A stretch of DNA of 7,214 nt, from contig JAGAAU010000192.1 in the NCBI GenBank assembly GCA_017615135.1, positions 1-7,214 on the forward strand, in the 5' to 3' direction. Below the pieces are notes generated by a model. It did no database searches and was not told the DNA's origin. It worked only from the letters and a program-made list of their open reading frames with translations. Every line of letters begins with the position of its first letter. The stretch's first letter is position 1. Below, one piece after another: positions 1 through 6,579 of this stretch. Source of the stretch: Bacteroidales bacterium (GTDB taxonomy: Bacteria; Bacteroidota; Bacteroidia; Bacteroidales; UBA932). The translations under genes and the position numbers were made by a program.

Positions 1-18
1 GTATCCGGGGTTGGATAC
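1..18. repeat. perfect 6-bp inverted repeat (hairpin) at window edge
   Basis: GTATCC at 1-6 and GGATAC at 13-18 are exact reverse complements around a 6-nt loop (GGGGTT). The hairpin lies 47-64 bp past the stop codon of the minus-strand lipoprotein gene. It could be the stem of that gene's transcription terminator, but any T-tract on the minus strand would fall outside the window. The plus-strand side has no T-run. The stem may extend past position 1. A chance hairpin is possible. Confidence 0.35.
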
Positions 19-64
19 GTCCTCCAGCGGCTTAGTCCCAGACTCGGCGGACCTGCAGATGGAA

Positions 65-2104
65 TCACCAGCCGGGTCGGCCGCCACCACCGGGGCCACC
101 GCCACTGCTGGTGTAGGTGGAAAGGGAGACGGCATTTCCGCCGGAGATGGTTCCGGGCACATAGGCGTTACCGCCAAAAATGGAGGTACCGGAGTAATTT
201 ACGCCGGACTTGAGAGTGACGCTGTTGCCGGAGCTGTAAACCACCAGTGAGTTGCCGGAGGAAGGAGTCTTGAAGGCGATAACGGAGTTTGAGGAATTGT
301 CCCAGAGACCGTACCAGGTACTCTTGCTCCATGATCTGGCGCTGTAGGCACTGCCGGTAATGCTTGCGCCGGACTCCAGGCCGCCAACGGCAATAAGAGT
401 ACCACCTTGAAGGTAGAGTTTCTTGCCACCCTCAGTATTGGCATCGAAAGCCACATCAGGGCTGCCATGAGTGCAGACACCATAAACTACTCCGCCCGTT
501 ATATAGAGATTTCCGTTGGCATCGAAGCCGTCGGCTCCTGTCTGGGTGCCGGTGGTCCAAGCACATACATAACCGCCGGAGATAGTCATGTCATTAAGGG
601 AGTTTATACCGTCGTCGTAGGCGGAAAAACCGTAAACGTAACCGTCCGTGATGGTCAGCGTGCCCTTTGCCTCAATGCCTTCACCTCCAGAAGCAGACAC
701 ATTGACGCTGCCGCCGGAGATAGTCAGGTTCCCGGCATATCCGGTCACTTTAGCATGTTCGCCTGTACCGCTCTTGGTGGCCCAACCTATCTTTATTCCC
801 TTGGCGCTCACATCATTGGACTCGCGGCCCGTGCATGTGATGGCAAGGTCGCCACCGCTGATGTAACTGTCGCTCAGGGTATGGTTCTCTGCATCGAAGT
901 CGTAACTGCCGGCATTGACTCCTTTGCCACCCGCACCAGAGTTCTTGATAGTAACGGCTCCGCCGGTCATGCCAAAGTAGTTGTCGCATTTAATTCCTGC
1001 GCTACCCTTGTACTCGGCATCTTCCGTGTCGTATCCCACGCCGCCGGAGACATTGATGGTAGAAACTCCGCCCTCGACCAGAACATAATCGTCTGACGAT
1101 ATACCGTTATTCATTACGGCCGAGGTGGTAATTTTAAGAGTGCCGTCGCCAATGCGCACATAATCGTTGGCCTTCATTCCGTGTCCCGCATTCACTCCGG
1201 AAGTCACTGTTATAGAGGGGCTCTGCATAAAACGCAGATAATCGTCTGATACTATGCCGGACTTGGACAATTTATTGTTAGCGTTGACGGTAAGGCTTCC
1301 GCTGCCCGAAAAACAGAGCTGACCTTCGGAGAAAAATACCGCCTTCATGTCCTCATCGCCGGAAGAATAGGTAGCGGATGAACCGTCGGAGAGGGTGTTG
1401 CTGCCTTCAAGCAACACAAAACAGCGTTTGCCGCTCTGTATATTGATTGCAGCCCCGTCGGGGTTGGTGAGGGACAGTCCGTCTATCAGCAGAGCCATCT
1501 TTTTGGCGCTGTAGAGTTTGAAGTATCCGTCCGTGGCGGTACCGGAAAGCTTGTAAATCACAATTTCTTTTCCAGTGTTATTTACTGTCACTTCGTTACC
1601 GCTGATTGAAACGCTGATACTGGGTGATGCACTGTAGCCAGTTACAGACGCCCCGGCAGATGAATAATTTACAGTAACCATGCGGGTAAAACTGGTATTG
1701 CTGATATCATCCTCAGAGCCGGTGTCTCCCGTAGAAGGGAAAGTCCAGGTGCCGGCACCGTCGTCTGTGTCGCTCGTTACGACGAGGGTATATGAGGCAC
1801 TGCCGGCTGCATATGTTTTGTCTGCTGCAGTGTTGGCGATGATAGAGACCGCACCTGCCGCCACCAGGGTTACATTGCCGCTGGCATCGATAGTGGCGAC
1901 AGCTTCGTTGGTGGAGGAAAAACTGACCGGCAGGTCAAAAGGATTGATGAGGGTAGGGAACTCGTTCTCATTCGATTCCAGGCTTGCCGTACAACTCTCT
2001 GCGCTCCAACTCAGTTCGGGGTCAGTAAGGGAAATGGGGTCATCATTGATGCAACTTCCGGCAAACAACATGATTAACGGAAGAAGGAAAATGAATTTAC
2101 GCAT
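65..2104 (-). CDS. surface lipoprotein with Big2-like and Cthe_2159-type carbohydrate-binding beta-helix domains
   Basis: This 679-residue protein is probably exported, lipidated and displayed on the outer membrane, where it would bind polysaccharide. The start at 2104 is chosen because it places a signal peptide (MRKFIFLLPLIMLFAGSC) at the N-terminus with the lipidated Cys at residue 18. An in-frame ATG at 2155 would add 17 residues that spoil the signal. INDD follows the Cys and resembles the acidic lipoprotein export signal of Bacteroidetes. Residues about 28-110 look like a bacterial Ig-like group 2 domain (S-F-S-S-T-N-E-A-V-A-T-I-D, then G-N-V-T-L-V-A-A-G). Residues about 140-580 match the Cthe_2159 family (carbohydrate-binding, parallel beta-helix): repeated turns, (S/N/C)-D-(D/N)-Y motifs at 286-289, 313-315, 337-340 and 373-376, and recurring I-S-G-G or I-T-G-G. 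No glycosidase catalytic motif was recognised. The protein ends in a glycine/proline-rich tail (GGGPGGGGRPGW). The gene is transcribed away from the operon starting at 2179. The family is fairly certain; the ligand is not known. Confidence 0.88.
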   Translation of the reverse strand: MRKFIFLLPLIMLFAGSCINDDPISLTDPELSWSAESCTASLESNENEFPTLINPFDLPVSFSSTNEAVATIDASGNVTLVAAGAVSIIANTAADKTYAAGSASYTLVVTSDTDDGAGTWTFPSTGDTGSEDDISNTSFTRMVTVNYSSAGASVTGYSASPSISVSISGNEVTVNNTGKEIVIYKLSGTATDGYFKLYSAKKMALLIDGLSLTNPDGAAINIQSGKRCFVLLEGSNTLSDGSSATYSSGDEDMKAVFFSEGQLCFSGSGSLTVNANNKLSKSGIVSDDYLRFMQSPSITVTSGVNAGHGMKANDYVRIGDGTLKITTSAVMNNGISSDDYVLVEGGVSTINVSGGVGYDTEDAEYKGSAGIKCDNYFGMTGGAVTIKNSGAGGKGVNAGSYDFDAENHTLSDSYISGGDLAITCTGRESNDVSAKGIKIGWATKSGTGEHAKVTGYAGNLTISGGSVNVSASGGEGIEAKGTLTITDGYVYGFSAYDDGINSLNDMTISGGYVCAWTTGTQTGADGFDANGNLYITGGVVYGVCTHGSPDVAFDANTEGGKKLYLQGGTLIAVGGLESGASITGSAYSARSWSKSTWYGLWDNSSNSVIAFKTPSSGNSLVVYSSGNSVTLKSGVNYSGTSIFGGNAYVPGTISGGNAVSLSTYTSSGGGPGGGGRPGW

Positions 2105-2143
2105 AAAATGAAATTTTTTCTCCGCAACAGACAAAGTGCGTGC

Positions 2144-2162
2144 CAAATATTTCATATATTTG
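2144..2162. promoter_or_regulatory. inverted repeat CAAATAT-N5-ATATTTG in divergent intergenic region
   Basis: CAAATAT at 2144-2150 and ATATTTG at 2156-2162 are perfect 7-bp inverted repeats separated by TTCAT. The dyad sits inside the 74-bp gap between two divergent genes. It overlaps the -7 box of the rightward promoter and a near-match -7 box (AATATTTG, one mismatch) of a possible leftward promoter. It could be the operator of a dimeric regulator or simply two back-to-back -7 elements. The sequence symmetry is seen directly; the function is inferred. Confidence 0.45.
2155..2162 (+). promoter_or_regulatory. Bacteroidetes-type -7 promoter element (TATATTTG) for the 2179-6573 operon
   Basis: TATATTTG matches the Bacteroidetes housekeeping -7 consensus TAnnTTTG exactly. 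It would place the transcription start near 2168, about 10 nt before the ATG at 2179. No clear TTTG was found at the expected -33 position, about 20 bp upstream. The location just before the first gene of a four-gene cluster supports the call and argues against translation starting at the upstream ATG at 2140. Confidence 0.55.
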
Positions 2163-2178
2163 TAGAAACGTCATTCTT

Positions 2179-3129
2179 ATGGAAAAGCTACTTGCAGATA
2201 TCAAAGCCGGCACTTCCTTTGTGCAGGTTGTACCCGAAGATATCGGAGAACTTGTTTACTTCGAGACCTCCAATCCGGAAGCAAAACCCAAATCGGCGAT
2301 TGTCTACTTTCTGCGCAAGATTTTAGTGATCGTCGTAATGCTGGCCCTGCTGGCAGGTATTTGGTGGCTGTTTCTGCCCAATTTCTGGCTTCCGCTTATT
2401 GCGACCGTGCTGGCAGCTTATTTCGGCTATGTGCTGGTGGGAGCACAGGTATTCGAAGGAACAGACTTTTTCATCGGCACTGATGGATATGCCATCTACG
2501 AATTCAAAAAGACAAGGGCCAACATTATCTCCAAGGAGGAGCCGCGCTTCGAAGACATCTTCATCCTGCTGCATAAGGAGGAGATGTGCTACAAAGACGG
2601 CAAATACGACAAGACCAACTTCAAATTCACCTACCTTGGCAAACCGGACGAAAACAATGCCATTAACGACGGGTATTATGCCGAAAGCAACTACGATGCA
2701 ATAGACGGTGATGGCTCGCTGAGAAACCAAACCTACTTCTTCAGGTGCAAGATTGAAGATGAAATGGTGGCCCGGTTCAAAGCATCGGCAGACGCGCTCC
2801 TGAAAGCAGGAAAGCCCGTTCCGGTATGGGTAGCGGTATTGAATGAAGACGACACCTGGGAGGCGAAGGATGTAATCAAGCTTGAGAAGGGGGCAATCCA
2901 TTTCGGAGACAAAACCTATTCCGGTGAAGACCTGGCCAAGGTTTATGAGGCTAACGACGCCCTCTACTTTGAAGATGCTAATCTTTCCGGCCGCTTCTAC
3001 GGTATCGAAAAGGGCGAAAATTTAAGGATTGTACCTCTCAGGAGCATAGGTTTCAGCAAGGGCGTGCTTGAACTGATGGGCGAGTTGTACGGAACCGCTC
3101 ACAAAAAAGGAGTTGAAGGAATTGAATAA
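2179..3129 (+). CDS. two-TM membrane protein of unknown function
   Basis: I do not recognise this family. The start at 2179 (MEKLLADIKAG) gives 316 residues. An in-frame ATG at 2140 would add 13 residues but lies upstream of the likely -7 box, so it is rejected. The protein has a soluble N-terminal stretch (about 1-42) and then two closely spaced hydrophobic segments (about 43-63 and 68-90), rich in aromatic residues around W62 and W63. A soluble C-terminal part of about 225 residues follows. The C-terminal part seems to hold two similar beta-rich stretches, about 96-132 (G-T-D-G-Y-A-I-Y then F-E-D-I) and 231-264 (L-E-K-G-A-I-H-F then G-E-D-L). This is loosely reminiscent of a PH-like fold, but that is speculative. 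It is the first gene of the cluster, 13 nt before guaD. There is no signal-peptide cleavage site or enzyme motif that I can see. Confidence 0.8.
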   Translation: MEKLLADIKAGTSFVQVVPEDIGELVYFETSNPEAKPKSAIVYFLRKILVIVVMLALLAGIWWLFLPNFWLPLIATVLAAYFGYVLVGAQVFEGTDFFIGTDGYAIYEFKKTRANIISKEEPRFEDIFILLHKEEMCYKDGKYDKTNFKFTYLGKPDENNAINDGYYAESNYDAIDGDGSLRNQTYFFRCKIEDEMVARFKASADALLKAGKPVPVWVAVLNEDDTWEAKDVIKLEKGAIHFGDKTYSGEDLAKVYEANDALYFEDANLSGRFYGIEKGENLRIVPLRSIGFSKGVLELMGELYGTAHKKGVEGIE

Positions 3130-3142
3130 TCTAATCCGCTAT

Positions 3143-3631
3143 ATGACTAAAATTGAAATCAACGGCAACGACTGCAAATTCATGAGGGAGGCAATCCGTC
3201 TGGCCAACGAGAGTGTGGCAAATGGCGGCGGCCCCTTCGGTGCGGTTATCGTAAAGGACGGCGAAATTATCGCCGGCAGCTCGAACAGAGTTACCATAGA
3301 CAACGACCCGACTGCCCATGCGGAAGTGAATACTATCCGGCAGGCTTGCCGCAAACTGAACACGTTCGATCTCTCCGGCTGCGTCATCTATACCTCGTGC
3401 GAGCCCTGTCCGATGTGCCTCGGAGCCATTTACTGGGCCGGAATAGACCGCATTTATTACGGAAACAACCGCCAGGATGCCGCCAAAATCAATTTCGACG
3501 ACAATTTCATTTACGAAGAGCTGGACAAACCGATGTCCGAGCGCTCCATCCCCATCATCCCAATGCTGCGCGACGAAGCGCTTGAGTCCTTCCGCCTCTG
3601 GGATGAGAAAGAAGACAAAACCGAATATTAA
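3143..3631 (+). CDS. guaD: guanine deaminase (cytidine-deaminase fold)
   Basis: This is a zinc-dependent cytosolic enzyme that hydrolyses guanine to xanthine and ammonia in purine salvage and catabolism. The 162-residue product has the family zinc site: H59-A-E61 (His ligand and catalytic Glu) and P88-C89-P-M-C92 (two Cys ligands). Stretches that recall the short bacterial GuaD of Bacillus subtilis (about 156 residues) rather than TadA are G-G-P-F-G-A-V-I-V-K-D-G at 29-40, N-D-P-T-A-H-A-E at 54-61, T-S-C-E-P-C-P-M-C-L-G-A-I-Y-W-A at 84-99, F-D-D at 118-120 and a C-terminal E-Y. In the B. subtilis type the C-terminal tail helps close the active site, and that tail is present here. The ATG at 3143 is preferred over an in-frame TTG at 3113 that would overlap the previous gene and add 10 residues absent from the family. 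The gene lies 13 nt after the upstream gene and 25 nt before the transporter. A broader nucleoside deaminase specificity remains possible. Confidence 0.9.
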   Translation: MTKIEINGNDCKFMREAIRLANESVANGGGPFGAVIVKDGEIIAGSSNRVTIDNDPTAHAEVNTIRQACRKLNTFDLSGCVIYTSCEPCPMCLGAIYWAGIDRIYYGNNRQDAAKINFDDNFIYEELDKPMSERSIPIIPMLRDEALESFRLWDEKEDKTEY

Positions 3632-3641
3632 TTTCGAAGCC

Positions 3642-3649
3642 TAATTTTG
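3642..3649 (+). promoter_or_regulatory. possible internal -7 element (TAATTTTG) before the transporter gene
   Basis: TAATTTTG in the 25-nt gap after guaD fits TAnnTTTG. If used, transcription would begin almost at the ATG at 3657, giving a nearly leaderless message. No TTTG is seen at the -33 position, and six-base matches of this kind occur by chance in AT-rich gaps, so this is a weak call. Confidence 0.2.
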
Positions 3650-3656
3650 AATTAAG

Positions 3657-5387
3657 ATGCTCTTACAGATTCTTACACTGCTCGGCTCACTGGCAATGTT
3701 CCTCTATGGCATGTCCCTGATGAGCGGCGGTCTGCAGAAAATGGCCGGAAACCGTCTGCGGGTTTTCATGGCCAAAATGACATCCAATAATTTCAAATGT
3801 ATTTTGACCGGCATCGTGGTAACCGCCATGGTGCAGAGTTCCACAGCCACCACACTGCTCATAGTGAGCTTCGTGAATGCGGGTCTGCTCGCGCTGGGCA
3901 GCGCCATCGCGGTAATCATGGGTGCCAACATAGGCACGACAGTAACCGCATGGATTTTCGCCCTCAGTTTCGGAGGCGGCAGCTGGAGCATAGGAACCAT
4001 CGCCATACCCCTGATGTTTTTCGCCTTCATCGGCATCAGCATCAAGAAATATTCGAACTTTGGCGAGTTCCTGATGGGTTTTGCCTTCCTCTTCCTCGGC
4101 ATTTCCCTGTTGAAACAGACTTCCACCGTTCTACTGGACAACGACGGCGTCCATCAATTCCTCGCCACTCTTTCCAACTACGGTATATGGAGTATCTTCC
4201 TCTTTATGTTGGCAGGAGCCATCATTACCTTCATGCTGCAGAGCTCGGCTACAGCCACAGTCATCACGATGCTGCTGGTTGCCGAAGGCTTCATTCACTT
4301 CGACATGGCCACTGCAATGGTTCTGGGCAGCAACCTGGGAACTACCATTACTTCCAATATCGCAGCTGCCGTTGCTAACCAGAGTGCCCAAAGGACAGCC
4401 AGGGCCCATTTTCTTTTCAACCTATTCGGCGTAATCCTGGCCCTGCTATGCTTCAAGCCGTTCATAAGCCTGGTTGGGATGGTGGTTGAATCCCTGGGCT
4501 TCCCCAATCCCGCAACGAGCAGTTTTGAAGATGCGGACGCCGCTACCACCGAGGCTCTGAAGGCATCTCTGCCGTACAGCGTTGCAGTTCTTCATACCGT
4601 GTTCAATGTAATCACCACGCTCATCCTCGTCTGGTTCATTCCTCAGCTTGTAAAAATGGTGACCTGGATGGTTCCCAACAAGAAGGGCGAAGTGAAGGAA
4701 ACCTACAGGCTGAAATACATAGGCATGGGCAATATGGCCACCGGCGACCTTGCACTCAACAGTGCCAAGTTGGAGGTGGTGGAATTCGGCAATCTCTGCC
4801 GCAGAGACCTTGGCTACATCAGAAAGGCCATCAACGCCACAACCCAGACTGAATTCGATGAGGCGGACAAGAAACTAATTCACTACGAGGAAGTTACAGA
4901 TAATGTTGAACGTGAAATCGCTACCTACCTGCGCGAAGTGTCCAAGCATGAACTGAGTATAAGTGCACTCGCACGTATGCGCGAGCTGTACCGGGTTATC
5001 GGAGAGATGGAGTCTCTTGGAGACAGCGGAGAAACCATCGGAAAGATTATGACTCGCGTATGGGAGCATAACTGCAAATTCACGGACAATATGCTGAAGC
5101 AGGTCAACCATATGCTCGACCTGCTGGATGCTGCTTTTGAGGCAATGGAGAAGAATCTGGCCACTCCGCTGGTGGAACTTACCGACATCCGCAACGCGGA
5201 AGAGGCGGAGGCTGCCATTAACGAGTACCGCGACTCCCTGCGCAACGAGCATTTATCCAATATCGAAAAGGCTTCTTATCCTTATGAAACCGGCTCCTTC
5301 TACATGGACGTAGTGAACTGCATAGAAAAGATGGGAGACTTTATCATCAATATCTCCCAGAGCGTTTACGGAGCTAAGAATATCTGA
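3657..5387 (+). CDS. Na+/phosphate cotransporter family protein with PhoU-like C-terminal domain
   Basis: This inner-membrane transporter of the NptA/YjbB type is expected to couple phosphate movement to sodium. The 576-residue product has the inverted duplication typical of the Na_Pi_cotrans family. Repeat one carries Q60-S-S-T-A-T-T and G-A-N-I-G-T-T at 89-95; repeat two carries Q195-S-S-A-T-A-T and G-S-N-L-G-T-T at 224-230. Hydrophobic segments run from residue 1 to about 335. A cytoplasmic, mostly helical region (about 360-570) is PhoU-like, with G-E-M-E-S-L-G-D at 449-456 and E-K-M-G-D-F-I-I-N-I at 557-566. Length and architecture fit full-length bacterial members with the fused PhoU domain, so the gene looks intact. 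The start at 3657 puts the first transmembrane helix directly at the N-terminus, as usual. The stop at 5385-5387 is one base before the ATG of the next gene. Direction (uptake or export) and regulation by phosphate cannot be read from the sequence. Confidence 0.93.
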   Translation: MLLQILTLLGSLAMFLYGMSLMSGGLQKMAGNRLRVFMAKMTSNNFKCILTGIVVTAMVQSSTATTLLIVSFVNAGLLALGSAIAVIMGANIGTTVTAWIFALSFGGGSWSIGTIAIPLMFFAFIGISIKKYSNFGEFLMGFAFLFLGISLLKQTSTVLLDNDGVHQFLATLSNYGIWSIFLFMLAGAIITFMLQSSATATVITMLLVAEGFIHFDMATAMVLGSNLGTTITSNIAAAVANQSAQRTARAHFLFNLFGVILALLCFKPFISLVGMVVESLGFPNPATSSFEDADAATTEALKASLPYSVAVLHTVFNVITTLILVWFIPQLVKMVTWMVPNKKGEVKETYRLKYIGMGNMATGDLALNSAKLEVVEFGNLCRRDLGYIRKAINATTQTEFDEADKKLIHYEEVTDNVEREIATYLREVSKHELSISALARMRELYRVIGEMESLGDSGETIGKIMTRVWEHNCKFTDNMLKQVNHMLDLLDAAFEAMEKNLATPLVELTDIRNAEEAEAAINEYRDSLRNEHLSNIEKASYPYETGSFYMDVVNCIEKMGDFIINISQSVYGAKNI

Positions 5388-5388
5388 T

Positions 5389-6573
5389 ATGGTTCTGAAC
5401 AATTTGTGGAAAGAATTCCTGATTGGTGTTCTGGGGACCGCCATAGGTGTAGGCTTATCCTTCTTTGTGAACGGCATCCATGAAAACAAGGCTAAGGAAA
5501 AGGCCCAGCGCCTTACGGCCATCATGGTAATCCATGATATGGACAACACCATAGACATCCTCAAGAAGCTGAAGAAAAACGAAGAGGAGGGGATAGCGGT
5601 TACCCAGTTCGTCCAGAGCCGGCAGTCCTGTCTGGAGACAGTCAGCTACGACTCCCTGATTCTGGCAGTCAACTACCTGATAAGTCAGGACGACGACTTC
5701 CGTTTCGACGTGTCCAAGGAGAAAATCTTCAACAGTGACCTCGATACCTGGCAGAATCTGAGCAACACCAAATTCATAGACAACGTGCAGTCTTTCTTCT
5801 TCCAGAGGCAGGAGATGCAGGCAGTACTGAACAAGCCGGACATCTTCCGTGAACCCATCCCCAGGGAAGAATACTTGCAGATTGTCCGCCCACTCGGCTG
5901 GGTTACTCAGGAGCAGTATGCAGATGCCATCCGTCCCTTCCTTAAGAAGAAATTCGCCGACGCCCGCGTTTCCTTTTTTATCAATGTCTCCAACGACAGG
6001 ATACGCATCCTCAATGAGTTCATCAACAACTGGACAACCCTGAACGACGAAAACAAATTCCTGATGGGCATTACCGACAGCGAGCTGGACGATTACATCA
6101 ACAGTATCAGCAATGTTGGCATTACGCTAAGCAGGAGGCGCCTACTTGGCAAGTGGAAATGTACGATGGAAGACGACAACTCGCTTGAATATGATTTTCA
6201 TGGCGACAACAGCTTCGACTACCGAATGAACTACTCAACGCTGAGCCATGGACTGTATTTCTCCGGCACATTGAAGTTCTCCGTTTCTTACGGCGGCAGT
6301 TGGGCGCTTCAGGGCGATTCACTTATCCTGTACCCCAATTACGAACTGAGCGAGTTTGATCTGGATACCAGCGGGCTTGTGGCCGATGAGAACAAGCAGG
6401 ACAGCCTTGACGTCTGGGCCAAGAACTATCAGGAAAAGGCCCTGGAGTTCTACAGAACCAGACCGGAGAATGAACAGCGGATAGCGGGTAAGGCCCGACT
6501 CGACTCATCGCACGACAAGATGGAATGGTCCTCCCCCGACGGTATCGTGCGCTATCTCAAGAGAATCAGATAA
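5389..6573 (+). CDS. membrane-anchored protein with lipocalin-like C-terminal domain, function unknown
   Basis: I do not recognise the whole 394-residue protein. It has one N-terminal hydrophobic segment (about 9-29, rich in Gly, Leu and Val) followed by a basic stretch (K34, K36, K38, R41). A mainly helical, charged middle region (about 35-250) comes next. The C-terminal domain begins near L252 (L-L-G-K-W-K-C), with alternating short strands (F-S-G-T-L-K-F, then S-W-A-L-Q-G-D-S-L-I-L-Y), a pattern seen in small lipocalin-like beta-barrels of Bacteroidetes. The N-terminal layout recalls other Bacteroidetes proteins with one TM and a helical tail, but no specific family is claimed. There is no lipobox. 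The ATG is one base after the transporter stop, which implies translational coupling and possibly an accessory role to the transporter. The stop is 6 bp from the stop of the convergent GH109 gene. Confidence 0.8.
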   Translation: MVLNNLWKEFLIGVLGTAIGVGLSFFVNGIHENKAKEKAQRLTAIMVIHDMDNTIDILKKLKKNEEEGIAVTQFVQSRQSCLETVSYDSLILAVNYLISQDDDFRFDVSKEKIFNSDLDTWQNLSNTKFIDNVQSFFFQRQEMQAVLNKPDIFREPIPREEYLQIVRPLGWVTQEQYADAIRPFLKKKFADARVSFFINVSNDRIRILNEFINNWTTLNDENKFLMGITDSELDDYINSISNVGITLSRRRLLGKWKCTMEDDNSLEYDFHGDNSFDYRMNYSTLSHGLYFSGTLKFSVSYGGSWALQGDSLILYPNYELSEFDLDTSGLVADENKQDSLDVWAKNYQEKALEFYRTRPENEQRIAGKARLDSSHDKMEWSSPDGIVRYLKRIR

Positions 6574-6579
6574 ACTCTT

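Noticed and set aside
407..1096. Long plus-strand open frame (229 codons) antisense to the lipoprotein gene
   Set aside because: It lies wholly inside the well-supported lipoprotein gene, its product has no recognisable domain, and its openness follows from the repetitive Gly/Ser/Thr codon pattern of the other strand.
2105..2155. Longer start for the lipoprotein at the ATG at 2155
   Set aside because: It would put 17 charged residues before a perfectly formed signal peptide and run through the proposed promoter region.
2140..2178. Longer start for the first operon gene at the ATG at 2140
   Set aside because: The -7 element at 2155-2162 lies downstream of it, and the added residues do not look like part of the protein.
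2323..2901. Minus-strand open frame (192 codons) inside the first operon gene
   Set aside because: It is entirely antisense to a gene with sensible membrane topology and has no family signature of its own.
3113..3142. TTG start for guaD overlapping the upstream gene
   Set aside because: The added residues are not part of the GuaD family, and an ATG is available at 3143.
3143..3631. tRNA adenosine deaminase (TadA) as identity of the deaminase
   Set aside because: The text around the zinc site (T-S-C-E-P-C-P-M-C-L-G-A-I-Y-W-A), the F-D-D segment and the C-terminal E-Y recall guanine deaminase; TadA typically has M-C-A-G-A here.
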